Shown here piece by piece: positions 29,685 through 39,888 of a stretch of DNA of 64,000 nt; position 1 is the first letter of the stretch, and each line of letters opens with the position of its first letter. The translations under genes were made by a program, and so were the position numbers. Source of the stretch: Pseudoalteromonas sp. (lineage in GTDB: Bacteria; Pseudomonadota; Gammaproteobacteria; Enterobacterales; Alteromonadaceae). The stretch spans positions 1,159,137 through 1,223,136 of the forward strand of contig NZ_JAGYIU010000001.1 in assembly GCF_018402495.1 (NCBI RefSeq), given 5' to 3'. The notes below the pieces were generated by a model. It had not been told where the DNA came from. It did not search any database and saw only the letters and a list, made by a program, of their open reading frames with translations.

Positions 29685-30818
29685 ATGAGAACCACACTAA
29701 TAGCCGAGCAACTGTTTGATGGTAAAACACTATATGAAAATCACCCTATCAGTATTGAGGATGGCAAAATCATTGCGTTTGATACCATTAAAGGCGCCAT
29801 TGAGAATAAAGTAAGTGGTTTATTAACTGCCGGATTTATTGATACACAAGTAAACGGTGGCGGCGGTTATTTACTTAATCAAGACACCAATTTACACACT
29901 TTAAAGGCAATGACTAACGCGCATGCTAAATTTGGTACCAGTAGCTTGCTCCCTACCTTAATTACCAGCGATGTTAATAAGATAGAGCAAACAGCAAACT
30001 TAATAAGCACTGCTTTAGCACAAAATACACCCGGCATTATTGGTGTTCACTTTGAAGGGCCGCATATTAGCGAGCCAAAAAAAGGCATTCACAGTAGTCA
30101 ACAAATTCGCGGTATAAGCCAGCAAGAATTAGATATTTATTGTCGTGACGATTTAGGTATTAAAGTCGTTACTCTCGCACCTGAAAGTGTCGACTGTGAC
30201 ATTATCAAAACCTTAGTTGCAAGCAATGTACACGTTTGCCTAGGGCACTCAAATGCAACGTTTGTACAAACACAAGCGGCATTAGCAGCCGGTGCTAGCG
30301 GCTTTACTCATTTATTTAACGCAATGTCTGCACTCGAGTCACGCGAGCCAAATATGGTTGGAGCAGCCTTGCTCGATGAGCAGAGCTGGTGTGGGCTTAT
30401 TCTCGATGGTCATCATGTACATCCAAGCACAGCCAAATTAGCCTATAAAGTCAAAGCTGCACATAAAATGATGTTGGTTACCGACTCAATGTCAACCATA
30501 GGTAGTGAACAAACACATCTTCAGTTTGATGGTCATCAAATAAGCCTAACCGGCGATAAACTAACTAGCAATACCGGTCAATTAGCAGGCTCTGCTTTGA
30601 ATATGATCACTGCAGTAAATAACGCTGTAAAAATGCTAAATATCCCATTTATTGATGCGCTTAAGATGGCCAGTTTATACCCTGCCCAATTCTTAGGTAT
30701 TGCCGATTCTTACGGGCAATTAGCTGTTGGCTCAAATGCCGATTTAACCCTACTTTCTTCAACACATTCGTCGCCACATGTTGTAAATACATGGATCAGC
30801 GGCAGAGCAATATTTTAA
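29685..30818 (+). CDS. nagA: N-acetylglucosamine-6-phosphate deacetylase
   Basis: NagA removes acetate from GlcNAc-6-P to give glucosamine-6-P. The 377 residues match the family. Key motifs are DTQVNGGGG, the metal-binding HFEGPHIS, CLGHSNA and THLFNAMS, and the catalytic Asp in LVTDSMSTIG. It follows the receptor gene and is almost joined to nanA, in a locus with nanE and nagB that supply and use its substrate and product. Confidence 0.95.
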   Translation: MRTTLIAEQLFDGKTLYENHPISIEDGKIIAFDTIKGAIENKVSGLLTAGFIDTQVNGGGGYLLNQDTNLHTLKAMTNAHAKFGTSSLLPTLITSDVNKIEQTANLISTALAQNTPGIIGVHFEGPHISEPKKGIHSSQQIRGISQQELDIYCRDDLGIKVVTLAPESVDCDIIKTLVASNVHVCLGHSNATFVQTQAALAAGASGFTHLFNAMSALESREPNMVGAALLDEQSWCGLILDGHHVHPSTAKLAYKVKAAHKMMLVTDSMSTIGSEQTHLQFDGHQISLTGDKLTSNTGQLAGSALNMITAVNNAVKMLNIPFIDALKMASLYPAQFLGIADSYGQLAVGSNADLTLLSSTHSSPHVVNTWISGRAIF

Positions 30819-30835
30819 AATTTCAGAGGCTTACT

Positions 30836-31729
30836 ATGAATAAATTAACAGGACTGATCGCCGCCCCTCATACCCCGTTTGATGAAAATGGAGATGTTAA
30901 CTTACCGGTTATTGATCAATTAGCAGAATTACTTATTAAACAAGGCGTTAAAGGCGTTTACATTTGTGGCACTACTGGCGAAGGCCTTAATTGCTCTGTT
31001 GACGAACGTAAAGCAATTGCACAGCGTTGGGTAAGTGCAGCAAAAGGTAAATTAAGCATTACAGTTCATACCGGCGCACTCTCAATTGTAGATACGCTAG
31101 CACTGACCAAACACGCTGAAACACTAGATATTTTTGCGACATCAATTATTGCGCCTTGCTTCTTTAAACCTGGTTCTGTTGATGATTTAGTCAATTACTG
31201 CGCGAGCGTTGCAGCAGCAGCTCCTAGCAAAGCCTTTTATTATTATCACTCAGGCATGTCGGGCGTGATGTTTGATATGGAGCAGTTTTTAATCAAAGCC
31301 GACAAGGTTATTCCTAATCTTGCAGGGATTAAATTTAACCATGTTGATTTGTACGAATTTCAGCGCTGTAAACGCGCTTGCGATGGTAAATTCGATATTC
31401 CATTTGGTGTTGACGAGTTTTTACCCGGTGGGTTGGCTGTCGGCGCGATTGGTGCTGTAGGCAGTACCTATAATTATGCTGCACCACTTTACCTCGATAT
31501 TATTGACGCTTTTAAACGCGGTGACCAAGAGACAGTCACTGCCCTGATGGATAAAGTAATTAGTATTATCCGCCCGCTAGTGCAGTACGGCGGTGTTGCA
31601 GCTGGTAAAGCCGCTATGCAACTACATGGCATTGATGTGGGTAACCCTCGTCTACCAATACGCGCATTAAGCGAGCAAGAAAAACAAGATGTTGTAACCA
31701 AAATGAGCCACGCAGGTTTACCGTCATAA
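30836..31729 (+). CDS. nanA: N-acetylneuraminate lyase
   Basis: NanA splits Neu5Ac into N-acetylmannosamine and pyruvate by Schiff-base chemistry. It is a DHDPS-family TIM barrel of 297 residues. GTTGEG near residue 47, the active-site tyrosine in FYYYHSGMSG and the Schiff-base lysine in AGIKFNHVDL are all present, the last two in a form typical of sialic acid lyases. ATG at 30836 follows CAGAGG, 17 bp after nagA. Confidence 0.94.
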   Translation: MNKLTGLIAAPHTPFDENGDVNLPVIDQLAELLIKQGVKGVYICGTTGEGLNCSVDERKAIAQRWVSAAKGKLSITVHTGALSIVDTLALTKHAETLDIFATSIIAPCFFKPGSVDDLVNYCASVAAAAPSKAFYYYHSGMSGVMFDMEQFLIKADKVIPNLAGIKFNHVDLYEFQRCKRACDGKFDIPFGVDEFLPGGLAVGAIGAVGSTYNYAAPLYLDIIDAFKRGDQETVTALMDKVISIIRPLVQYGGVAAGKAAMQLHGIDVGNPRLPIRALSEQEKQDVVTKMSHAGLPS

Positions 31730-31796
31730 AGACTTATTAAAGCGCTGCATACTAAACTTAAGTAAGCAGTCACTAATAAATTTAAACCTCCCTATG

Positions 31797-31814
31797 AGCC
31801 GCATAAATGCGGCT
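31797..31814 (+). terminator. hairpin after nanA
   Basis: AGCCGCAT and ATGCGGCT form a perfect 8-bp stem with an AA loop, 68 bp after the nanA stop codon, followed by ATTT. A stronger hairpin lies further on. Confidence 0.5.
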
Positions 31815-31928
31815 ATTTCATAGCTAATAAGCTTAACTCATTCAATAGATATCTTCATGTTAGCTAAAGTCACCTTGTTATAAGTTGCCTAAATAAAAGC
31901 GCTTCAATTACCGCTTGGCAATAAACAA

Positions 31929-31963
31929 AAAGGCAATGCAGTACTAATTACTGCATTGCCTTT
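31929..31963. terminator. bidirectional terminator between nanA and the sialidase gene
   Basis: A perfect 15-bp stem (AAAGGCAATGCAGTA with its complement) surrounds a CTAAT loop, with T-rich ends on both strands. It separates two convergent genes of the same pathway. Confidence 0.75.
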
Positions 31964-32014
31964 CTTTAATAAATGTAAACTATTATTTATTGTTGATTGA
32001 GGTATAGCTAAACT

Positions 32015-34273
32015 TTACTGCTGTAGCTGAGTCACTTCTAAATTAATATACTTAATCAGTGTATTACCTGTAGCCTCATAAATAACAGCAATGCTGCCAT
32101 CTTCTAAAGTAATAATATCTGAATAAGCACTGTAGCCATAAACCAGTTGGTATGGTGTATTAAAATTTAAACCTTCATCTTCACTTATCCAAATTCCTAA
32201 ATTTTGGCGATTACTGCCAACAGGATCACCAATAGGCCCTGACGCCAAAATTTGATTTTTGTCATCTCCATCTGCTTGTGCGGAAAAACGTGTAATACCT
32301 ATATCGACCCTAGATACGTTAAGGTCGTGCGATGTCTGCTTCCATGATATACCACCATCGGTGCTTAAAAAATGATAACGAGTACCTGAAGTGCCGCCAT
32401 CATTTCGAGCGCTAAGTAAAATCTTACCGTCAACTAATTCAACTATATCTGCTTCTGTAGGGCCTGAAATAGGAGTTAACTCACCAGGCAACCAAGTGGC
32501 GCCATTATCATCACTATAAATACTCGCGACATAAAATAAACTATCCGATGCACGTACAATTGCAGGGAAAATCATTCTACCATTAAGTATTTGTTGGTCA
32601 GCAATTTGCCTATTTAATTGAATTCCGTGTCCAGGACCTGCGTTAATAGAGCGCCAAGTAGAATCTTTAACACTAGCACTAACATTAATAGTATCAGACC
32701 ACGTTACCCCGTTATCTTGGCTCATTTTATATAATAAGTAGTTTGGATCGCCCGGAGCAGCACAATTACCATTTTGAGCACATAAATCTTGCCATTGCGT
32801 ATAAAAAACAAAAATAGTGTTGGTGCTTTTATCGATAACAGGTCTAGGGTCTGAGAAGTCATATTGCGTGCTTTCTTCTAGTATTTGTACTGGTAACCAC
32901 GTTTTACCTTTATCCAATGAACGCTTTAAAGATATATTTATTAAACCATTAGCACCTGGATCCGCTCCATTTGGACGGCCTTCAATAAAAGCAAGTAAAC
33001 TGCCATCTCCACTTTGAATAAGAGAGGGAATTCGGTAGTTAGACATACCATTTATACCTTCTGCTCCTCCTTCAAATACAGTACTTTGAGTTATGGGTTC
33101 ATCACTATTTTTAATTTTAAAACTAACTGATTTATAATTTGCTGTGCCACTAATTCCTGTAGAACCGTTACCAAACACAATGACATTTTGACTCGTCTGT
33201 GAACCTGTCCAAGTTGTTACTTCAATACTATTAAAAGTAAAAGTAGCCATATTTGTGCGTGGATTAAATATTATCTGATAGTCATGATACTGTTTATCCC
33301 CACCTCCTTGAACAAGCGTATATTGGGTATCCCCCTCCACATCTGCAATTAAGTCGCCATTACTATCGAGCATCACATTAACTAAAAATCGTTTACTGCC
33401 ATTGGCATAATAATTGGTTAGATATGACCCAGACTTTACTTTAAATGTACTAGACACAGTCCATCCGTTCGTTGTTGCATCTAGATTGTTTTGCGTACTA
33501 GGTGTTACTTGCCACTCAGCACGCCCATTGCTGCCATTAACAAACCATGCTTGTTGTCCAGCATCATCAATCAAATTACCGGTTCCTTGGATTGAAGAAT
33601 CATCTACCCAACCAGCTTGCTCCGGTGTAATATTTAAGTCTGCATAATAGTGGGCAATAACATTGTCTGGACGCGTCAACGTTGAGGCTTGGGCATTATC
33701 CAGTGCGGTATCATGAATTTGTGTTTCGTAAATTTTACCTTTAAAAAACCACTGACCACCCTGCTGGTCAACATTTCGACCAATGCTCATGGTATTTAAC
33801 TCTGAAACACTATTAAAAAAATGCGAACTCGGCGCTGTTATTAATAACTGACCATCTACAAACAATTTAGTGCCTTGCGCACTTATTACCACGGCTGCTT
33901 TATGAACTAAATTATCATTAAAAGAGGTGTTTGTTTTGATATCATTTATAAAAACGCCTTTCTCTCTTGCGTGTACTCTTAAAGTTCCATCGCCATTAAT
34001 AAGAACCGAAAACTCACTGGAGCCATAAAGCGAGCTAGAAATACTAAATAAAGTTCCCGTTGTACCCGTTGCTTGAAACTTTGTATAAATCGTTCCTGTT
34101 GTTAAGTTTTTAACTTCTGTGAACTCATTATCAAGCGATAAATACTCAGAACTTCCATTAAAATTAAGAGTTGATGTATCCCATTCTTTTAATATTGTTG
34201 CTTTTGATTCAAAAACACTAAATATTAATATAAATAGAAAAAACAACTTATGAGTTTTTCTTAAGATATTCAC
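32015..34273 (-). CDS. nanH: secreted sialidase (GH33) with N-terminal lectin-like domains
   Basis: This 752-residue exo-sialidase should release terminal sialic acid from glycans outside the cell or at its surface. After a signal peptide (RKTHKLFFLFILIFSVF) come two beta-sandwich modules of LamG/concanavalin type (about 35-200 and 210-370). The six-bladed catalytic domain follows (about 390-750), with the YRIPSL arginine motif and at least four Asp-boxes (SLDKGKTW, SQDNGVTW, SDDNGATW, STDGGISW). I chose GTG at 34273 because AGAGGAAA precedes it at good spacing; the frame is open to 34312 (ATG), but that version buries the signal peptide. It supplies free sialic acid to the locus. Confidence 0.9.
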   Translation of the reverse strand: MNILRKTHKLFFLFILIFSVFESKATILKEWDTSTLNFNGSSEYLSLDNEFTEVKNLTTGTIYTKFQATGTTGTLFSISSSLYGSSEFSVLINGDGTLRVHAREKGVFINDIKTNTSFNDNLVHKAAVVISAQGTKLFVDGQLLITAPSSHFFNSVSELNTMSIGRNVDQQGGQWFFKGKIYETQIHDTALDNAQASTLTRPDNVIAHYYADLNITPEQAGWVDDSSIQGTGNLIDDAGQQAWFVNGSNGRAEWQVTPSTQNNLDATTNGWTVSSTFKVKSGSYLTNYYANGSKRFLVNVMLDSNGDLIADVEGDTQYTLVQGGGDKQYHDYQIIFNPRTNMATFTFNSIEVTTWTGSQTSQNVIVFGNGSTGISGTANYKSVSFKIKNSDEPITQSTVFEGGAEGINGMSNYRIPSLIQSGDGSLLAFIEGRPNGADPGANGLINISLKRSLDKGKTWLPVQILEESTQYDFSDPRPVIDKSTNTIFVFYTQWQDLCAQNGNCAAPGDPNYLLYKMSQDNGVTWSDTINVSASVKDSTWRSINAGPGHGIQLNRQIADQQILNGRMIFPAIVRASDSLFYVASIYSDDNGATWLPGELTPISGPTEADIVELVDGKILLSARNDGGTSGTRYHFLSTDGGISWKQTSHDLNVSRVDIGITRFSAQADGDDKNQILASGPIGDPVGSNRQNLGIWISEDEGLNFNTPYQLVYGYSAYSDIITLEDGSIAVIYEATGNTLIKYINLEVTQLQQ

Positions 34274-34451
34274 TATGCTTTCCTCTGTATTAGTAAAGCT
34301 CTCAACTTGCAAGAGCCTGTTTGATCCTAATAACTAAACTGCTTAATTAGTTACACAGGTTTATAACGAACAAAACGTTCGCAAAATTGTGGTTTTATGC
34401 CCCAACAATATGTGCTTAAGCATCAATAAGCAGTTGAATGCCATATATCGA

Positions 34452-35618
34452 TTATTTTTCAGCAAGGGGTGAAACTTTAGCGCTGTATATATAAGGGCTA
34501 CGCTGTACGGCTTTTACTTCACCTGATACCCAATATAGGGTGTCTTGATATTGCGCAGTTTGGAGGGGCCCGGCACCACCAGCAAAGGGGACAAGCTGTT
34601 TGAGTGCTGACCAAGTACCGCTTTTTAAATCAAATACGATTTGTTTACGGTTAAACTTAAATGCAGCTACTGACATAGAAAAGTACTGTTGTTTAAATTG
34701 CGCTAACGCTTGGCCTTGCAATGTTGTTAATTTTAATACGGCGTTATCAAATATTTGCTTGTTTACACCGCCTAAAAATAATATTTTATTTTTGGTTAAA
34801 CGCAGGGCACTACCTCCGGCAAGGGTGACGTCTTTATTATTCAGTTGGGTATTGGGTAATGCACGCCAACTCGCTGTGCTGTAATCAAAAGCATAAGCGT
34901 CTGTGAGTGCAAAATTATGCGAGGTTGCTTGCGGATTGAACCCACCAAATAACATAAACTCATCGTTTATACTTATCGCCGGAAATTGCGTACGCGCAAT
35001 GGCGGGTAATGCAGGTATGTCAGTGTCACATCGCGCACTGACAAAAGAAAATTTACAGACCTGATTTGAAATTTTACCATCTACATTACCTGCAAATAGA
35101 TATAAAAAACCATCATGTATGTCGGCTGCACCATCAGACCAAACAAATGGCAGTCTAGCGACTATTTGGGTTTGAGGTATGTGATTTTCATCTAGCGTTA
35201 ACTCTATAACCGTGTCGTACGTCTGTTGATTATTTTTACCGCCCACCAAAAGCAAGTGGTTGTTTTTAGTTACTGTTGCGCAATAACCCATTGCCATAGG
35301 CAGCTTAGAGGTAGCCACTAACTTAAATTGGTTGTCACTAATATCGTATACATAAATAGTGTCATGGTAATATTTGCTAGCACCATCAAAGTAAGGGTGC
35401 CCATAAGGGAAATTAGCCCCTCCCGCTATAACTAAATATGAACCAATTACACCGATATAGGCTGCTGATATTCCCGTCGGTTCTCCTTTTTGAGTTGAAA
35501 GTGGTAGTGAAGCCACTTTCGACCAGTTAGCAATCACACTATCTGTTTTAGCCTCAAGTGGCACACTAAAAAAACTACTTAACACTAAGCAACTAAGCCA
35601 CATCATTAATCGATGCAT
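34452..35618 (-). CDS. periplasmic kelch-repeat N-acetylneuraminate mutarotase/epimerase
   Basis: This 388-residue beta-propeller protein has a signal peptide and repeated kelch motifs (LLLVGG, FLYLFAGN, MLFGGF, ILFLGGV). NanM-type enzymes speed conversion of alpha-Neu5Ac released by sialidase into the beta form that transporters accept. The opening blade with VIAGGANFPYGHP and YHDTIYVYD resembles the cyclically permuted mutarotase family (TIGR03548) more than E. coli NanM. It lies 178 bp upstream of the sialidase gene on the same strand. Confidence 0.88.
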   Translation of the reverse strand: MHRLMMWLSCLVLSSFFSVPLEAKTDSVIANWSKVASLPLSTQKGEPTGISAAYIGVIGSYLVIAGGANFPYGHPYFDGASKYYHDTIYVYDISDNQFKLVATSKLPMAMGYCATVTKNNHLLLVGGKNNQQTYDTVIELTLDENHIPQTQIVARLPFVWSDGAADIHDGFLYLFAGNVDGKISNQVCKFSFVSARCDTDIPALPAIARTQFPAISINDEFMLFGGFNPQATSHNFALTDAYAFDYSTASWRALPNTQLNNKDVTLAGGSALRLTKNKILFLGGVNKQIFDNAVLKLTTLQGQALAQFKQQYFSMSVAAFKFNRKQIVFDLKSGTWSALKQLVPFAGGAGPLQTAQYQDTLYWVSGEVKAVQRSPYIYSAKVSPLAEK

Positions 35619-35644
35619 ACCATCCTCACTATTTAATTAAAATG

Positions 35645-35677
35645 AAAAAAACCTAATATAAGCGATTAGGTTTTTTT
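35645..35677. terminator. bidirectional terminator after second receptor gene
   Basis: AAAAAAACCTAAT pairs with ATTAGGTTTTTTT around a short loop (TATAAGCG). The U-run on the minus strand would end the receptor transcript before the mutarotase gene. Confidence 0.7.
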
Positions 35678-35689
35678 ACAAAAAGTGAA

Positions 35690-38590
35690 TTAAAACTTAT
35701 ATTTAAGACCAACAAAGAATTGACGACCAATGATGTCGTAAGCCCTTGGCTCAGTGTTAGTACCTGCAGCAGAACCGGTTACAGTGCCTCGAGGAATAAT
35801 ATCCGGTTCTTCATTAAACAAGTTATTGGTTCCTGCATACACATTAAATGACTCATTAAAGCTATATGATGCACGTAAATCTACGTAATAAACTGAATTC
35901 AATGTATTTATGTCATCAGATAGCGTTTGATTAACATCATTATTTACATCATTTTGTGTTTCATCACGAAAGGTAACTTGAGCAAATAAATTAAAGTCTT
36001 CAGTCACGTTATAAGTCGTGATAAAGGTATATCTAAATTCAGGGTAAAGTACTTCGCCCTTATAGTCGCGCTCAACGCCCGATTTACTTGTTGTCACATA
36101 CTCATCTAAATAAGATGCAGATAAACTCAAGTCTAACTTATCCATGGTGTAAAAAACTTCAACGTCTACGCCACTTGTTCTAACCTCACTTTCATTAATT
36201 GCCTTGGAGGTAATATTTAAAATAGGGCCGTTAACAGCACGCACCACATTACCATTACACGATGCGTCAAATTCAGTTGGCGACACATCGTAACAACGAT
36301 TAATGATCTCACCAGCACCTACATTTAAAATTGCATCTTCAATTTCAATAGAGTAATAATCTAAAGAAACCGAAAGTGAATCAATTGGCGTGAATACCGC
36401 ACCTAAGGTATATGTATCTGCTGTTTCTTCTTGTAAGTCTTCAGAGCCCATTTTTAAGAAGCGTTCATTCTGACTTTCAGAGCCTACCAGTGTAAACGAG
36501 CCATCTGATGCGATACGTTGTGCAATAGAATCTATTGAGCGACAGTTATCAGCTACATTACCTGTAGAATTTGCAGTTACCCCATCACACACATCATGAC
36601 CACCAGTTGCACTTGCAGATCCTGCAGCGTAAAGGTCATTAACATTAGGTGCTCTTACCGCACTAGAAAGGCTTGCACGAAGACGCACGTAATCATTAAT
36701 TGGTGCATCAATTCCTAAACGATACGTTGAGGTATTGCCAATTGACGAATAATCACCAACCCGCATCGCCAAACTTACATTAAGCCAATCATAAACGGGT
36801 AATAATACTTCACCAAAAGCCTCATAAGAATAAAAGCTGCCTTTTGTTGGAAACACTTGTAGTCTTCGAGTGATACCTGCTTGACGGAACGCATCAGGCG
36901 TTTCTGCTCCCTCTTCTTTGCGGTATTCAATACCTGCAGCAAAACCGATAAACTCATCATTAAGAGTAAAAGGTAACTCACCAGATAAAACACTATTTAC
37001 TACATACTGTTTAATAACCCCGGTTTGACCAGTAGAAATACCAATATAATCAACTGCCTCATCAGAAAAACCTGTCACACCCGCTAAACCTAACTCACTG
37101 TCAGTTGTGCCAAATGGGTTAATAGGCACACATCCTTGCCATCTATCTGTAGCATCTGCACATTGATAACCACCATTGCCATCTTCTTCAATATTCAAAG
37201 CCGAGCGAAGTGCGACTAAATTTACATCGCCACTGTTTTTCTGTACTTGATTAGTTGTGCCATATACCGCTGAGGTGCTTAATAAGAGACCACTATCAAA
37301 TTCATAATCTAAATTACCCGCAATGCGAAAAGTGCTACGATGATTTTCTACGCCTAAATTATCAAACTCAGCTAAACGTCTAAAAGTATTTACCCGATCT
37401 AATGACGTTCCACCCGACGCTTGTAAAGCCGGTAATAATTGACTTTGCGCACTGCTACCATTAAAAAATGGACTATCAGCAACATCAATTCCCGTCACTC
37501 CCCCTCGGTTAACAGCAAATACATCATTTACTATACTCAAAGGTGCAGTTTCAATATTGGTAGAAGAGTTTACTTCAGAATAATTAATTTCAAGCTCAGC
37601 AAATACTTTATCTGAAATATCAAATGTCATGCCTGCTGCTGCATATTGTCGCTTATAAGGTGCAATCGCTTTTCGATAAAAAGTTTGATTATAAAAATCA
37701 CTCTCACCATCAAGCTGCCCATCTGCGGTTATTTTTGGCGCAAATTGGCTAAACTCATCACCGTTACCAAAAATACTCACATCAGCAAACTGAAATGCGC
37801 CACCATCTACGTGCATTGGTCCGTTTCTAACACGCAATGTTTCACGCAGACCATCACCGTCTTCATCATGTACATTAATACTATTTCTTGAAAAATCTCT
37901 GTCCCTAGCCATTAAATCATCTTGATTAGCAAGGCCAACAGAAAACCATGCATTACCAGAATCAAAGTTTTTGCCATAAGTAAAATCTATGTTTTGTCTA
38001 GCTGCGCCACCTTCATCTGAATCAGCACCAAACACATTAACCTCAACACCTTCAAAATTCTTTTTGGTAATAATATTTATTACACCTGCAATTGCATCAG
38101 AGCCATAAATTGCAGATTGGCCACCGGTTAGTACATCAACTCGTTCAATAATCGAGGTGGGAATGGAATTTAAATCAACACCATAGCCATCACCTGCGGA
38201 TGTACCCGACACATATCGACGCCCATTAACTAATACAAGCGTTCTCGCTGTGCCTAAATTTCTTAATGACGTGGTACTAATACCTGAACTGCCACCGCCA
38301 TCGCCATTATTCGATGCATCATTAGTACCGGCAGTTACTGAAGGTAATCGGCTCAATGTATTGGAAATTGAAATAGCAGCCACCCCTTCAATAGCTTCTT
38401 TACCTAGCTAAACAACCGGTGAAGACGAACTAAAGTTGGCACTGCCTTTAAAAATATTTGAGCCAGTAACGTTAATACGCTCAATATCTTTTTTTGACTC
38501 TGACTCTTGCGCAATAACTTGCGAGCTTAATACGGCTGCAATACAGACCGATAAAGCGGATAAGTGATGCTGAACTTTATTTTTTTTCAT
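35690..38590 (-). pseudogene. TonB-dependent receptor gene with in-frame amber codon
   Basis: The frame from ATG at 38590 to the stop at 35690 holds 966 codons, interrupted only by TAG at 38408-38410 (codon 61). The first 60 codons encode a signal peptide and the receptor N-terminus. The rest is an uninterrupted plug and barrel (GGQSAIYGSDAIAGVINI through FFVGLKYKF). Aligned to the paralogue at 26.7 kb, SSSPVV-stop-LGKEAIEGVAAI matches SASPVKILDADDIEGVGAV with no gap, so a single base substitution explains the stop. A GTG at 38383 could restart translation but would lack a signal peptide. It was probably a second sialoglycan receptor. Confidence 0.85.
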
Positions 38591-38648
38591 GGTTTTCTCT
38601 CATTATGACAATGTAAATATAACTAGGTGAATAAATATTATACAATCA

Positions 38649-38661
38649 ACCCATCATACCA
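38649..38661. promoter_or_regulatory. weak candidate NanR site (second receptor gene)
   Basis: Read on the minus strand the bases are TGGTATGATGGGT, matching 10 of 13 positions of TGGTATAACAGGT. It lies about 60 bp upstream of the receptor start codon. The match is weaker than for the other sites. Confidence 0.35.
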
Positions 38662-38891
38662 GTACACCTTCAACAAGATTTTAATTAACATTTAAATCAC
38701 ATTAAATAAATAATTTGGTTATATGAAAATAAAAGTAAGCACTTAATAACTGCAAAAACATTTTATTTATTGCTCAAAAATAAGCCAAGCAGTAATTGCT
38801 CAACGAACAATCTTTGGATTATTTTTAATTTTTTTATTTAATAAGGGGCTTACATGCTAAATCAGACATGAAAATATGCGTAAAATACACA

Positions 38892-39716
38892 TTACTTTTG
38901 AAGTACACTGGCTTTGAAATTACCAGCCTTTATTATCTGCAACTCCGTATAAATTATCTCTTTTAGCTGCTCCCAACTCCGCTGATTTTTTGCAAAACCA
39001 GGAAACATCGTGAAATGATCATCTTCTTTTAAAATGTGCAGCACCACTTTACTCAAGCAAGCGCACTCTATAAAACTCAAGGCTTGGTTTATATTTACTT
39101 CTTTATCCATATCACCATGAACGATGATATACCTAACATTGGCATCGACTAGCTGAGCAGGATTACTGTTTGCCACACTTGTTTTTATATTATTGTTTTT
39201 GTTTAACAATTTACTTACTTGCTCTGGCTGTCCTAAGTCTTCTGCACGTCTTAAGTCTAGGACTCCAGCAATTGAAATCACCGACTTTACTGTTAAATAG
39301 TTCGGCCTATACAAAATCGAGCATGGATTAATCATAGCCCTCGATGCTGCCCACGTTGCTAAATGCCCACCTGCAGAGTGGCCAATAAGTGTCACGTTGC
39401 TTAAATCAAGTTTATGCTGTTCAGCTAAACTTGATAAGAAATCGACCCCTTCGCCAACATCGTTCAGTATGCTTGGCCATGGCGCTGTTACATTAGCCCC
39501 TAGACTATTCATCCTTCGATATTCTAAATTCCAAATAGCGATATTGAAGTCTTTTAAATACTCAACAATATGCTTCGTTGGGTAAGTGTCTAAGCTGTGG
39601 TTATCTTTCCAATATCCGCCATGAATCACAATAACCACAGGTAAATAATGATTGTTTTTTGGTCTAATTAATTGGCCATATTGCTGCGAATCGTCACCGT
39701 ATTTATATATATTCAC
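38892..39716 (-). CDS. alpha/beta hydrolase, possible sialic acid esterase
   Basis: The 274-residue protein has an alpha/beta-hydrolase fold of the carboxylesterase/kynurenine-formamidase type. The oxyanion motif HGGYW is near residue 32, the nucleophile is in GHSAGGH near residue 113, and a probable acid and base are in VHGDMDKEV and DDHFTMF. There is no signal peptide, so it is cytoplasmic. Within this locus a plausible role is removing O-acetyl groups from sialic acids, but it has no close resemblance to NanS. It is divergent from the DUF4862 gene, and a NanR-like site lies between them. Confidence 0.7.
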   Translation of the reverse strand: MNIYKYGDDSQQYGQLIRPKNNHYLPVVIVIHGGYWKDNHSLDTYPTKHIVEYLKDFNIAIWNLEYRRMNSLGANVTAPWPSILNDVGEGVDFLSSLAEQHKLDLSNVTLIGHSAGGHLATWAASRAMINPCSILYRPNYLTVKSVISIAGVLDLRRAEDLGQPEQVSKLLNKNNNIKTSVANSNPAQLVDANVRYIIVHGDMDKEVNINQALSFIECACLSKVVLHILKEDDHFTMFPGFAKNQRSWEQLKEIIYTELQIIKAGNFKASVLQK

Positions 39717-39771
39717 TTTTAAACCTATCTATTAATTTAAAAAATCAGTAGTTGTGTTAACCATACACCAC

Positions 39772-39790
39772 TGGTATAACAGCTACACCA
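39772..39790. promoter_or_regulatory. candidate NanR operator between esterase and DUF4862 genes
   Basis: TGGTATAACAGCTACACCA matches TGGTATAACAGGTATAC closely in its first 11 bases. It lies between two divergent start codons and could control both. Confidence 0.55.
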
Positions 39791-39888
39791 CAATACATCA
39801 AATGCTTAGTTCTACAGAATAATAATTAGGCTAATAAAAATTGATTATGCTCTGCTGCTACCGCTTTACTACAACTAAAGGAATTAAT

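Noticed and set aside
34351..34365. TTACACAGGTTTATA upstream of the sialidase gene as a NanR site
   Set aside because: Only the ACAGGT core matches well; the flanking half-sites do not, so it is not listed as an operator.
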